The notes below the pieces were generated by a model, which did no database searches, was not told where the DNA came from, and saw only the letters and a program-made list of their open reading frames with translations. The position numbers and the translations under genes are program-made. From NCBI GenBank assembly GCA_945865695.1, contig CAMBFX010000013.1, forward strand, positions 1-33,572: a stretch of 33,572 bases of DNA. Reading direction: 5' to 3'. The stretch's first letter is position 1. Each line of letters opens with the position of its first letter. Positions 1 to 6,999 of this stretch are shown here, piece by piece. This DNA is from Chryseobacterium gleum. Lineage in GTDB: Bacteria > Bacteroidota > Bacteroidia > Flavobacteriales_D > UBA2798.

Positions 1-41
1 CCCAATTGACCAAACGCATTAATTCTTTTCGATAATTCCAT
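1..41 (-). CDS. Partial 5' end of probable acyl-CoA reductase (LuxC-like)
   Basis: Only the first 13 codons are inside the window. The reverse strand starts with ATG at 41 and reads MELSKRINAFGQL, then runs off the edge. Bacteroidota acyl-CoA reductases often begin with a similar M-x-L-x-x-R-I-x-A-F-x-x-L-G pattern and are commonly found divergent from a 4Fe-4S ferredoxin next to serC, which is the arrangement seen here. The identification therefore rests on a short N-terminal match plus remembered synteny. The sequence beyond the window edge would settle it. Confidence 0.45.
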   Translation of the reverse strand, partial: MELSKRINAFGQL

Positions 42-145
42 TTTATAACTGATTTTGGGCAAAATTACCGGAATTTTTTGATTAAAAATTAAAAGTGAGA
101 TACATAAAGAAAAAAGTAATACCTAAAAATTGTAAAAAACAAGAT

Positions 146-375
146 AGACCTATTCAACCCCTTCATGGTTGTGATGCAACCTTTTATAGATAGCTATTTA
201 TATTTAACACCTTAGAGTTTGAGGAAATTTCCATACAAATATGGTTTCATTCCTAAATGAAATTTTAATTACCTATTGCAAATAAATTCAACTTTGAAAA
301 ACCCAAACGGGTTTTAATATCAATAATACTAAACTAGCGAAATCTTGAACTACACTGAAGGGGTTGAATAGGTCT
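146..375. repeat. 230-bp element closed by a perfect 20-bp inverted repeat, with internal hairpins
   Basis: Positions 146-165 (agacctattcaaccccttca) are the exact reverse complement of 356-375. The interior carries several further self-complementary segments: 167-181 (GGTTG/CAACC), 190-197 (ATAGCTAT palindrome), 231-244 (CCATA/TATGG), 245-262 (TTTCATT/AATGAAA, 4-nt loop) and 298-315 (AAAACCC/GGGTTTT, 4-nt loop). No open reading frame of note and no obvious flanking target duplication is visible. It lies in the 458-bp gap between two divergent genes. It could be a structured RNA, a MITE-like insertion or a DNA cruciform element. The rest of the gap (42-145 and 376-455) shows nothing recognisable. 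Confidence 0.7.
298..315. terminator. Possible bidirectional hairpin terminator inside the inverted-repeat element
   Basis: A 7-bp stem AAAACCC (298-304) and GGGTTTT (309-315) encloses the loop AAAC. T-rich sequence follows on both strands, as expected of a weak intrinsic terminator. Its place between two divergent promoters is odd unless a short transcript is made from the surrounding element. Confidence 0.3.
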
Positions 376-465
376 GCATTGGTATTTTTCCAAAATAAAA
401 ACATAAAGATTGGTGTTTTTCCAAAAATCTTCCCTTTATTCTTCTTTTCCCCAATTGTTTTTCTG

Positions 466-473
466 TACTTTTG
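466..473 (+). promoter_or_regulatory. Bacteroidota -7 promoter element for the ferredoxin gene
   Basis: TACTTTTG matches the TAnnTTTG -7 consensus of the Bacteroidota primary sigma factor. It sits 26 bases before the ATG at 500. No well-spaced -33 TTTG is evident upstream. Confidence 0.45.
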
Positions 474-499
474 CCCATCGAATCAAAAAGAATGATGTT

Positions 500-847
500 A
501 TGGCGATTATAATTACAGACGAATGTATTAATTGTGGGGCTTGTGAACCTGAATGTCCGAATAATGCCATTTATGAAGGCGGAGCAGAATGGAAATTTAT
601 GGACGGAACATCTTTGAAAGGAAATGTTTCTCACCCTGTTGCAGGAAATGTAAATGCAGAAAAAAATCATACACCTACCAGTATGGATGTTTACTATATT
701 GTTACTGATAAATGCACCGAATGTGTTGGTTTTCACGATGAACCTCAGTGTGCGGCGGTTTGCCCAGTGGATTGTTGTGTGGACGATCCTGACCACCGTG
801 AATCGAAAGAACAACTCTTGGCAAAGAAAGATTTCATGCATTTATAA
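500..847 (+). CDS. 4Fe-4S dicluster ferredoxin
   Basis: A 115-aa small soluble electron carrier with two 4Fe-4S binding motifs. The first is C9-x2-C12-x2-C15-x3-C19-P. The second is C72-x2-C75-x8-C84-x3-C88-P, with the long x8 loop typical of Allochromatium-type/YfhL-like ferredoxins, followed by an extra Cys pair (C92, C93). The frame is open further upstream, to 410, but ATG 500 is chosen because it gives the canonical M-A-I-I-I-T-D-E-C start and sits just after a -7 promoter element. An upstream start would add 30 unrelated residues. It is divergent from the presumed acyl-CoA reductase; a role as redox partner is possible but not shown. Confidence 0.93.
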   Translation: MAIIITDECINCGACEPECPNNAIYEGGAEWKFMDGTSLKGNVSHPVAGNVNAEKNHTPTSMDVYYIVTDKCTECVGFHDEPQCAAVCPVDCCVDDPDHRESKEQLLAKKDFMHL

Positions 848-901
848 AGTTTGGTAAACAATTTGCATCCCTTGTGCGTAAACTCGGTTAATTTTTAGTT
901 T

Positions 902-1768
902 ATGGTGCGCATATTCATGGTCATTTTATTATTGGGAATTCCTTTCTGGTCAATATCTGGCAGTGATGAACCTACTTTGATAGAAAGAGAAAAAGAATTA
1001 AAAGTATTGTTAGATAGCGTTCGTTCTACCAAAAACGATAAATCGCGTAACGACTGGAATACAAAATTTAAAACACTTTTAGCCGAAACGATAGAAATGG
1101 AAGGCGCTTTTGCTTATGCATTTGATTCCCTTTTTTCTATTGGAAAATTACGCTCCCCGGATAATGTTTTTCGTTTTTTCAATTGGAATGTAGAAGCAGA
1201 CAATCATACTCATACCTACTATGGATTTTTATTAGTTCAGAATAAAAATAAAAAAGGAAAAGTAATTGAGTTCTCCGACAAATCTAATACCATTGCCAAA
1301 CCCGACAGTAAAGTTTTAGATCCTAAAAATTGGTACGGATGTTTATATTATAAAATCATTATTTCTTCAGAAAAACCAACCACTCAATACACCCTTCTAG
1401 GTTGGGATATTAACAGTGAAGTTTCGAGCAAAAGAATCATCGAAGTAATGTCCATTAAAGGAGATAAAGTTACCCTTGGTGATCCTGTTTTTAATATCGA
1501 AGGTGTTGGAATAAAAAGGAGAATTGTTTTGGAGCATAATGCCCAAGCTTTAATGACATTAAAATACAATGAACCCAAATTCACTATCATGTTTGATCAT
1601 CTTGTTCCCGAAGCTGCTTTTGCTGATGGACTTTATGAATTTTATATTCCAGATGGATCCTATGATGGATTTGAACTACAAGAAGACGGAATTTGGCTCT
1701 ATAAAGCCGATGTAGATGCAAGGCGAGAAAAAGATGATAGCGATAGGTTGTATAACGAACCAAGATAA
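902..1768 (+). CDS. Conserved secreted protein of unknown function
   Basis: A 288-aa protein with a hydrophobic signal peptide (about residues 1-19, ending near S-I-S-G). The next stretch (about 24-90) is charged and probably helical. The rest looks beta-rich, with aromatic motifs such as FFNWNVE, YYGFLLV, CLYYKII and LLGWD. I recall similar sequences as uncharacterised Bacteroidota proteins, with no assigned function. It lies 54 bases after the ferredoxin gene on the same strand and could be co-transcribed with it. The tail (KDDSDRLYNEPR) is polar. No catalytic motif is visible. Confidence 0.85.
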   Translation: MVRIFMVILLLGIPFWSISGSDEPTLIEREKELKVLLDSVRSTKNDKSRNDWNTKFKTLLAETIEMEGAFAYAFDSLFSIGKLRSPDNVFRFFNWNVEADNHTHTYYGFLLVQNKNKKGKVIEFSDKSNTIAKPDSKVLDPKNWYGCLYYKIIISSEKPTTQYTLLGWDINSEVSSKRIIEVMSIKGDKVTLGDPVFNIEGVGIKRRIVLEHNAQALMTLKYNEPKFTIMFDHLVPEAAFADGLYEFYIPDGSYDGFELQEDGIWLYKADVDARREKDDSDRLYNEPR

Positions 1769-1790
1769 GAATATTAGGATTTGACTCAGA

Positions 1791-1890
1791 CCCCTTCCCC
1801 CCATTCCTCGCTCCGCCAAAGCGCTTCGCGAAGGCGATGCGCGGTACCTGTCTGCCGACAGGCAGGCTTCCCCTTAGCAAGGGGAAGAGC
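1791..1890. repeat. GC-rich compound palindromic repeat
   Basis: This stretch is far more GC-rich than its surroundings. It contains CTTCGCGAAG (a 10-bp palindrome), CCTGTC-tgcc-GACAGG (1847-1862) extended by CAGG, and CTTCCCC-ttagcaa-GGGGAAG (1867-1887). The flanks (ccccttcccc at 1791-1800 and the final hairpin) look like one repeat unit interrupted by a second, GC-rich one (about 1801-1866), suggesting nesting. It resembles short interspersed palindromic repeats seen across bacterial genomes. No coding potential is claimed. The final hairpin lacks a T-run, so terminator function is doubtful. Confidence 0.6.
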
Positions 1891-1969
1891 TGGATATCTT
1901 CGAATTTATAAACTGTAATATCATAGAAAACTTTCTTAAATTATAGAGTGAATTTTCTAATAACAACTG

Positions 1970-2019
1970 ACCCAATCCTCCCCTTATCCTAGGGGAGGTG
2001 TCCGCAGGACGGAGGGGTT
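1970..2019. repeat. Branched-hairpin repeat, copy A
   Basis: Hairpin 1 is CCTCCCC (1977-1983) with GGGGAGG (1992-1998). Hairpin 2 is GTCC (2000-2003) with GGAC (2007-2010). The outer ends are acccaat and ggaggggtt. It shares the first 33 bases exactly with copy B at 2127-2159, differing mainly in hairpin 2. Confidence 0.75.
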
Positions 2020-2033
2020 CTTTTTCCCTTTTC

Positions 2034-2066
2034 CAAGGCGAGGTGTCTCGTCTTCGAGGTAGAGAA
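2034..2066. repeat. Degenerate partial copy of the branched-hairpin repeat
   Basis: The segment retains gaggtgtctcgtcttcgag, nearly the same as the hairpin-2 half of copy B (2151-2170). It has lost the CCTCCCC arm and the closing arm, so it looks like a decayed copy between the two intact ones. Confidence 0.55.
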
Positions 2067-2124
2067 GTCAAAAAACCTTTTAATAATTCAATACTCAAAA
2101 ATCACACACCAAATTATAAAACCA

Positions 2125-2182
2125 TAACCCAATCCTCCCCTTATCCTAGGGGAGGTGTCTCGTCTTCGAGACGGAGGGGTTA
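2125..2182. repeat. Branched-hairpin repeat, copy B
   Basis: An outer stem TAACCC (2125-2130) with GGGTTA (2177-2182) encloses hairpin 1, CCTCCCC (2134-2140) with GGGGAGG (2149-2155), and hairpin 2, GTCTCG (2157-2162) with CGAGAC (2167-2172). Together they would form a three-way junction. The rest of the 1769-2246 gap is AT-rich and shows no gene. Confidence 0.75.
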
Positions 2183-2223
2183 AAATATTCCACTTTTCTC
2201 TTCCTAATCCGACCGAATATTCT

Positions 2224-2231
2224 CAACTTTG
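2224..2231 (+). promoter_or_regulatory. serC: Possible -7 element for serC
   Basis: CAACTTTG is one mismatch from TAnnTTTG and lies 15 bases before the serC ATG at 2247. Its position downstream of the repeats suggests the serC string is transcribed separately from the ferredoxin region. Confidence 0.35.
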
Positions 2232-2246
2232 TAAAAAACAATAATT

Positions 2247-3335
2247 ATGTCTTTAATTACAACACAAAAAATCCACAATTTTAGCGCTGGTCCAGGAATT
2301 TTACCTCCAGAAGTTTTAAAACAATCTGCGGAAGCTTGTATCAACTTTGCTAACATGAATCTTTCTTTATTAGAAATTTCTCATCGTAGTAAAGAGTATG
2401 TGGCTGTAATGGATGAAGCTCGTGCTTTGATCAAAGAACATTTTGGTGTTGGAGATGAATATGAAGTGATGTATTTAGGTGGTGGAGCCAGCACCCAATT
2501 TGCCATGATTCCTCACAATTGTTTATCTGATAAAGGTTATGCTACTTATGTAAATACAGGAACGTGGGCAACCAATGCAATAAAACAAGCAAAAATAGTT
2601 GGTGAAACTAAAGTTATCGCCTCTTCAGAAGACAAAAACTTCACGTATATCCCAAAAGGATTTGTTGTTCCAACTGATGCTGATTATTTACATATCACTT
2701 CCAATAACACCATTTACGGTTCTCAATATGCATCTTTCCCAGAAAGTAAAATTCCATTGATTTGTGATATGTCGTCAGATATTTTTTCTCGTAAAGTTGA
2801 TGCGTCAAAATTTGCATTGATTTATGCTGGAGCACAAAAAAATATGGGCCCCGCTGGTGCAACAATGGTGATGATTAGAAAAGATATGGTAGATAAAGTA
2901 GATCGCAAGAAATTTGCTATGATGGATTATTCTGTTCATATCAAAGGCGAATCGATGTATAATACTCCTCCGGTATTTCCAGTTTATGTTACCATGTTAA
3001 CGCTTCGTTGGTTGAAACAAAACGGAGGTGTGGAGTGGATTGAAAAAATAAATAATCAAAAAGCGGCTACTTTATACAATGAAATAGATCGTAATTCGAT
3101 GTTTTATGGAACAGTTGCAAAAGAAGATCGTTCGAAAATGAATGTTACTTTCTTAATGAACAAACCTGAATTGGAAAATGAATTTGATAAAATGGCAAAG
3201 GAAAAAAGTTTGAGTGGTTTGAAAGGTCATCGTTCGGTAGGTGGATATCGCGCATCCATTTATAATGCTCTTCCACTAGAAAGTGTTGAAGCGCTGGTTG
3301 ACATGATGCAAGAATTCGAGAAAAAATTCGCTTAA
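2247..3335 (+). CDS. serC: Phosphoserine aminotransferase
   Basis: A 362-aa PLP-dependent class V aminotransferase that converts 3-phosphohydroxypyruvate and glutamate to phosphoserine (serine, and possibly pyridoxine, biosynthesis). Motifs visible are HNFSAGPG near residue 10, ISHRSKEY (44-51), GGGASTQF (78-85), the DMSSDIFSR substrate/cofactor region (174-182), and the Schiff-base lysine K198 in YAGAQKNMGPAG. The C-terminal GHRSVGGYRASIYNA is typical of SerC. Length matches the family. The next gene starts 4 bases after its stop, so it heads an operon. Serine biosynthesis is the expected role; the genes that follow are not obviously in the same pathway. Confidence 0.97.
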   Translation: MSLITTQKIHNFSAGPGILPPEVLKQSAEACINFANMNLSLLEISHRSKEYVAVMDEARALIKEHFGVGDEYEVMYLGGGASTQFAMIPHNCLSDKGYATYVNTGTWATNAIKQAKIVGETKVIASSEDKNFTYIPKGFVVPTDADYLHITSNNTIYGSQYASFPESKIPLICDMSSDIFSRKVDASKFALIYAGAQKNMGPAGATMVMIRKDMVDKVDRKKFAMMDYSVHIKGESMYNTPPVFPVYVTMLTLRWLKQNGGVEWIEKINNQKAATLYNEIDRNSMFYGTVAKEDRSKMNVTFLMNKPELENEFDKMAKEKSLSGLKGHRSVGGYRASIYNALPLESVEALVDMMQEFEKKFA

Positions 3336-3339
3336 GAAC

Positions 3340-3597
3340 ATGCGAGTTGTTGCCGAAATTCCTCATCCAGAATTTAAGATTTCCATTTTTGCTTGGAATG
3401 CAAAATTCATTTTAAAAATTGAAGTTGGTCCTTACGAACAAGCGTTTCGAATCAATGAAGAAACGGTTAGCGGTGACATTGAAAAAGTAAAAGCAATGGT
3501 AACTGAAGAGTTCTTAAAAGATTTTAGAACTCGATTTTTAGCTATGAGAGAAGATTTAAATAATGCATTAAAAAAAGTAAATACACCCCTATCATGA
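3340..3597 (+). CDS. Small conserved protein of unknown function
   Basis: An 85-aa protein beginning MRVVAEIPHPEFKISIFAWN. I recognise it only as a type of small Bacteroidota protein with a conserved x-V-V-A-E-I-P-H-P-x-x-K-I-x-I-F-x-W-N start. It has no signal peptide. The first half looks like beta strands, the second half like a charged helix. Its reality is supported by context: it starts 4 bases after serC and its last codons overlap the start of the next gene by 4 bases (3594-3597). Function unknown. Confidence 0.85.
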   Translation: MRVVAEIPHPEFKISIFAWNAKFILKIEVGPYEQAFRINEETVSGDIEKVKAMVTEEFLKDFRTRFLAMREDLNNALKKVNTPLS

Positions 3598-4226
3598 AAT
3601 TGACAAAAACGTTATCGAGAAAAATTTTAAGTGCATCATTACTTAGTCTATTATTAATTGTTGCTTCTTGTGGTGGAGGGAAATCAGAAACATTAGAGAT
3701 CGAAAAAGAAGAAGGAAAAGATAAATCCATAGAAAAATCAGATAAAACCGTTCCTGCCGGAGCCATCAAAATTGGTTATATCCGAAGTGATAGTATTAAT
3801 GAAAAGTATCTTTTCTTGATTGATCGTAAAACGGAATTAGAAAATGAATCGATAAAAGCAGAGGGTGCCTTAAAGGCCGAATACAACCGAATGATGAAAA
3901 AACAGCAGGAGTTGGAAGGTAAGTTTAAATTCATGACCGTATCTGAACAACAAAGTGCACAAGAAGAAATGATGAAAATGGGTGAAAAATACCGTGCCAT
4001 TGAAGAAAAAATGGGAATGGAATTACAAGAAAAAAACGCATTCTTTCAGAAGCAATTATATGAAAATGTGGAAGCTTATTTAGCAAAGTATGCCAAAGCT
4101 AATGGTTTTGATTTTATTTTCCGTTACGAAATGGGATTGAATTTAATGTACGGTGCCGATAAATACAATATCACTTCGGATGTTTTAAAAGGATTGAATG
4201 AAGAATACAAATCTACCATGAAATAA
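3594..4226 (+). CDS. OmpH/Skp-family protein, predicted lipoprotein
   Basis: A 210-aa protein with a lipoprotein signal peptide (residues 1-25, lipobox V-A-S-C, lipidated Cys C26), then a Gly and acidic/Lys linker to about residue 55. The OmpH/Skp-like domain follows: a short strand KIGYIRSD, a long helical hairpin (about 70-150) and a closing strand FDFIFR. Skp proteins are periplasmic chaperones for outer-membrane proteins, and the classical ones are soluble trimers. Here lipidation would anchor the protein to a membrane. It overlaps the preceding gene by 4 bases and its stop overlaps the next start in TAATG. Confidence 0.88.
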   Translation: MKLTKTLSRKILSASLLSLLLIVASCGGGKSETLEIEKEEGKDKSIEKSDKTVPAGAIKIGYIRSDSINEKYLFLIDRKTELENESIKAEGALKAEYNRMMKKQQELEGKFKFMTVSEQQSAQEEMMKMGEKYRAIEEKMGMELQEKNAFFQKQLYENVEAYLAKYAKANGFDFIFRYEMGLNLMYGADKYNITSDVLKGLNEEYKSTMK

Positions 4227-4777
4227 TGCATATTTCAGAACAAAAATACCGCGAAAATATTGCCGAATATTTGCTTTATATGTGGCAAATAGAAGATATT
4301 ATTCGTGCCTTTGATTTTGATATTGATAAAATTGAAAACAATCTTATTCGTCAGAATTACGAAGACGAAGAATTAATTGTGCAAGTAAGAAATTGGTATG
4401 ATAGTCTAATTCGCAAAATGGTTCGTGAGAAAATTCAAAAAAGCGGACACATGAATGATTTAGTAGATATTTTGGGTGAATTATACTTTCTACATACATC
4501 ACTTATAAACACTTTACAAGACGAAGATTATATTAAACTTTTTACTGAGGCTTTACCCTTCATTGAAGAATTCAAACAAAAAAGTAATTTAAAGACTATA
4601 AACGAAGTTGAAATCACTTTAACTGGACTTTATACCAAACTACTATTAAAACTCAAAGGTGTTGAAATTACGAAGGAAACTGACGAGGCTTTTGATACTT
4701 TTCGCAAGATGATTTCACATCTCACCAAGCAATTTCATAAGATGAAGCGCGGTGAACTAAATTTCCATTACAATTAA
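4226..4777 (+). CDS. DUF4924 family protein
   Basis: A 183-aa, probably cytosolic and almost wholly helical protein. The N-terminus, with ENIAEYLLYMWQIEDIIRAF followed by DIDKIE, is characteristic of the DUF4924 family of Bacteroidota. A middle segment, ELYFLHTSLINTL, is also family-like. No catalytic motif is known. Translation is probably coupled to the OmpH-like gene, since the start ATG shares one base with the upstream stop. Biochemical role unknown. Confidence 0.88.
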   Translation: MHISEQKYRENIAEYLLYMWQIEDIIRAFDFDIDKIENNLIRQNYEDEELIVQVRNWYDSLIRKMVREKIQKSGHMNDLVDILGELYFLHTSLINTLQDEDYIKLFTEALPFIEEFKQKSNLKTINEVEITLTGLYTKLLLKLKGVEITKETDEAFDTFRKMISHLTKQFHKMKRGELNFHYN

Positions 4778-4798
4778 TTTTCCTCCTATTTTATTTCT

Positions 4799-5929
4799 AT
4801 GAACATCGGTTTTGATGCTAAACGCGCTTTTTACAATACAACAGGACTAGGAAACTATAGCCGCACCTTAATTCGTTCGTTGGCGGGTTTATACATTAAA
4901 AACAATTATTTTCTTTTTACCCCTAAGCAATCGAGTTTATTTGGAGTTGCAGGAATGAAAAATGTGAAAGTGATTACCCCTTCCAAACTTCCCGCAAAGG
5001 TTTTTAAATCTGCTTGGAGAAGCATGTGGATGGTTAATGACTTGGAAAAAAACCAGATTGATGTATTTCATGGATTAAGCCATGAAATACCTAGAGGAAT
5101 CGAAAAAACAGGAATTAAAACTGTTGTTACTATTCACGATTTAATACATGAAAAATTTCCAGAACAATACAAAGCTGTAGATAGAAAAATTTATACTAGT
5201 AAATTCAAATTTGCTTGTCAGCATGCCACAAAAATAATTGCTATTTCACAGCAAACGAAAAAAGACATCATTGATATTTACAAAACTCCAGCCGAAAAAA
5301 TTGAAGTGATTTACCAAAGTGCCGACCCACAATTTTCAAAAGTAGCCGGTCCGGAAGAAAAGAAAAAGGTAAAAGCGAAATATAATTTGCCTGAAAAATA
5401 TTTAGTTTGTGTGGGCTCAATCATTGAGCGAAAAAACCTTTTACAAGTTTGCGAAGCAATGGTTGATATGCGTGATAATTATTTGAAATTGGTGGTGATT
5501 GGTGATGGAGATGATTCCTATGCACAAATGGTAAAGAATTTTGTAGCGGCAAATGATTTAAAAGATAAAATCATTTTCCTGAATGAAAAACAAAAAGTAG
5601 TTTTCTCCGATTTGCCAGCTATTTATCAATTATCAAAAGGAGCCATTTATATTTCTTCTTACGAGGGATTTGGATTACCTGTTCTGGAAGCCATCATGAG
5701 TAATGTGCCCGTGATTACTTCTAATGTTTCTTGCTTGCCAGAAGCTGGTGGTGATGCTGCATTTTATGTGAATCCAACCAATGTAAATGAAATTAGAACT
5801 ATGATTGAAAAAGTATCACTCGATAAAAATGCGGTTGCCCAAAAATTAGGAATTTATCCATCGCATTTAGCCAAATTTGATAATAAAAAGTTGACAGATG
5901 AAGTAGAAAAGTTATATAGATCACTTTAG
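4799..5929 (+). CDS. Glycosyltransferase family 4 protein
   Basis: A 376-aa GT-B fold glycosyltransferase. The N-terminal acceptor domain starts MNIGFDAKRAFYNTTGLGNY, with the Gly-rich loop G16-L-G-N-Y. IHDLIHE lies at 112-118. The C-terminal GT4 nucleotide-sugar domain shows VCVGSIIERKN (203-213) and the E-x7-E pair E289/E297 in SSYEGFGLPVLEAIMSN. It transfers a sugar from an activated donor to a surface glycan or lipid precursor; the substrate cannot be read from sequence. It follows DUF4924 by 21 bases and is likely the last gene of the serC string. The 247 bases after it (5930-6176) contain no gene or clear terminator. Confidence 0.92.
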   Translation: MNIGFDAKRAFYNTTGLGNYSRTLIRSLAGLYIKNNYFLFTPKQSSLFGVAGMKNVKVITPSKLPAKVFKSAWRSMWMVNDLEKNQIDVFHGLSHEIPRGIEKTGIKTVVTIHDLIHEKFPEQYKAVDRKIYTSKFKFACQHATKIIAISQQTKKDIIDIYKTPAEKIEVIYQSADPQFSKVAGPEEKKKVKAKYNLPEKYLVCVGSIIERKNLLQVCEAMVDMRDNYLKLVVIGDGDDSYAQMVKNFVAANDLKDKIIFLNEKQKVVFSDLPAIYQLSKGAIYISSYEGFGLPVLEAIMSNVPVITSNVSCLPEAGGDAAFYVNPTNVNEIRTMIEKVSLDKNAVAQKLGIYPSHLAKFDNKKLTDEVEKLYRSL

Positions 5930-6176
5930 TTTTTTTCTAATCGAAATCAACGTCATTAGGAAATGAAATTCCCAGCGGAAAAATTACATTTATACCAAGC
6001 GATGATCCTAACAAAATGCATACGATATATCTAAAAAGAGCAAGGATTAAAATTTGAATAAAAAGATGACTACACGGCTAACCCCGAATTATTAACTATT
6101 AAGATTAAATTGGAGTTTGATGTTTGATCAATTTCGTATTCTTATAAATAGGTTTGGCATAATATCGAGACCTTAT

Positions 6177-6911
6177 TTACAAACTCATCACTTCCTTAAA
6201 CCGCGCTGCTTGCCTTCTTGAAATTTCTATTTTCTCGCCATTTTTTAATTGAGCTTGCAATCCTCCATTGAACCAGTTTTCGATTCCATTTACCCATTTG
6301 AGATTGATGATGAATTTACGATTGGCTCTGAAAAATATTTTCGGATCTAATTTATCTTCTAATGCGTTGAGTGATTTTAAAATCAACGGACGAAATTCGT
6401 TGAAATAAACTCGCACATAATTTCCCTCTGACTCAAACATGCGCACATCTTTAAGCGTAACGAACCAACATTTTTCTCCGTCTTTTAAGAAAATTTGATC
6501 GTCTTCAAAAAGTTTGTTTCGCAAACCATCAATCATTTCTTCTTGAACGGGAAAAAGTTCTTGCTTCTGACGCATCAATTTATTAATCGCCTCCTCTAGC
6601 CTATCCGGATTTACTGGCTTTAATAAATAATCTAATGCATTTACCTCAAAAGCTTTGATCGCATATTCGTCATAAGCCGTTACGAAAATTACTTTGGGTG
6701 CACGTTCTAAATCATTCAATAATTCAAATCCATTTTTTCCAGGCATTTGAATATCTAAAAAAATCAAATCTGGACGATGCAATTCAATGGCTACTTTTGC
6801 TTCCTCGGCATTTGAACACTCATCAATAATTTCTATTTCATGAAAACGATTGAGCAAACTTCTTAGTTCTTTTCTAGCCAATCTTTCATCATCAATAATT
6901 AGTGCTTTCAT
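6177..6911 (-). CDS. LytTR-family response regulator
   Basis: A 244-aa two-domain regulator. The receiver domain (1-120) has the acidic pair D7/D8, phosphoacceptor D53 (LIFLDIQMPGKNG), T78 and K98 (LLKPVNP). The LytTR DNA-binding domain (about 140-240) includes FLKDGEKCWFV, the DVRMFESEGNYVRV strand, FFRANRKFIINLKWV and the closing EISRRQAARFKEVM. It lies 88 bases downstream of its sensor kinase on the same strand, a standard LytS/LytR-type pair. Targets are not evident from neighbours; regulated genes may lie elsewhere. Confidence 0.95.
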   Translation of the reverse strand: MKALIIDDERLARKELRSLLNRFHEIEIIDECSNAEEAKVAIELHRPDLIFLDIQMPGKNGFELLNDLERAPKVIFVTAYDEYAIKAFEVNALDYLLKPVNPDRLEEAINKLMRQKQELFPVQEEMIDGLRNKLFEDDQIFLKDGEKCWFVTLKDVRMFESEGNYVRVYFNEFRPLILKSLNALEDKLDPKIFFRANRKFIINLKWVNGIENWFNGGLQAQLKNGEKIEISRRQAARFKEVMSL

Positions 6912-6999
6912 AATATTGTGTTTTTTATTTTTTTGTATTATGGAAGATCCGTTATAATTTTTTCTTAAAAGGTAACGAATTTTTCATAAAATTGTAATT

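Noticed and set aside
146-375. Retron non-coding RNA
   Set aside because: The closing inverted repeat is suggestive, but no reverse transcriptase or effector gene is nearby, and the arms are longer than usual.
146-375. Classical transposon or insertion sequence
   Set aside because: No transposase frame and no direct target duplication at the edges; a MITE remains possible but unproven.
350-841. A 163-codon open frame on the - strand
   Set aside because: It lies antisense to the ferredoxin gene and spans the inverted-repeat arm; its composition is that of a shadow frame and the ferredoxin has clear Cys motifs.
1970-2182. CRISPR-like array
   Set aside because: Only two intact copies plus one decayed copy, with internal variation and uneven spacing; no cas genes are present.
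1874-2183. Open frames on both strands rich in Arg, Pro and Ser
   Set aside because: They are translations of the palindromic repeats at 1867-1887 and 1970-2182, not genes.
5930-6176. RNA gene or small gene in the gap between the glycosyltransferase and response regulator genes
   Set aside because: No tRNA-like fold, strong hairpin or convincing start-to-stop frame was found.
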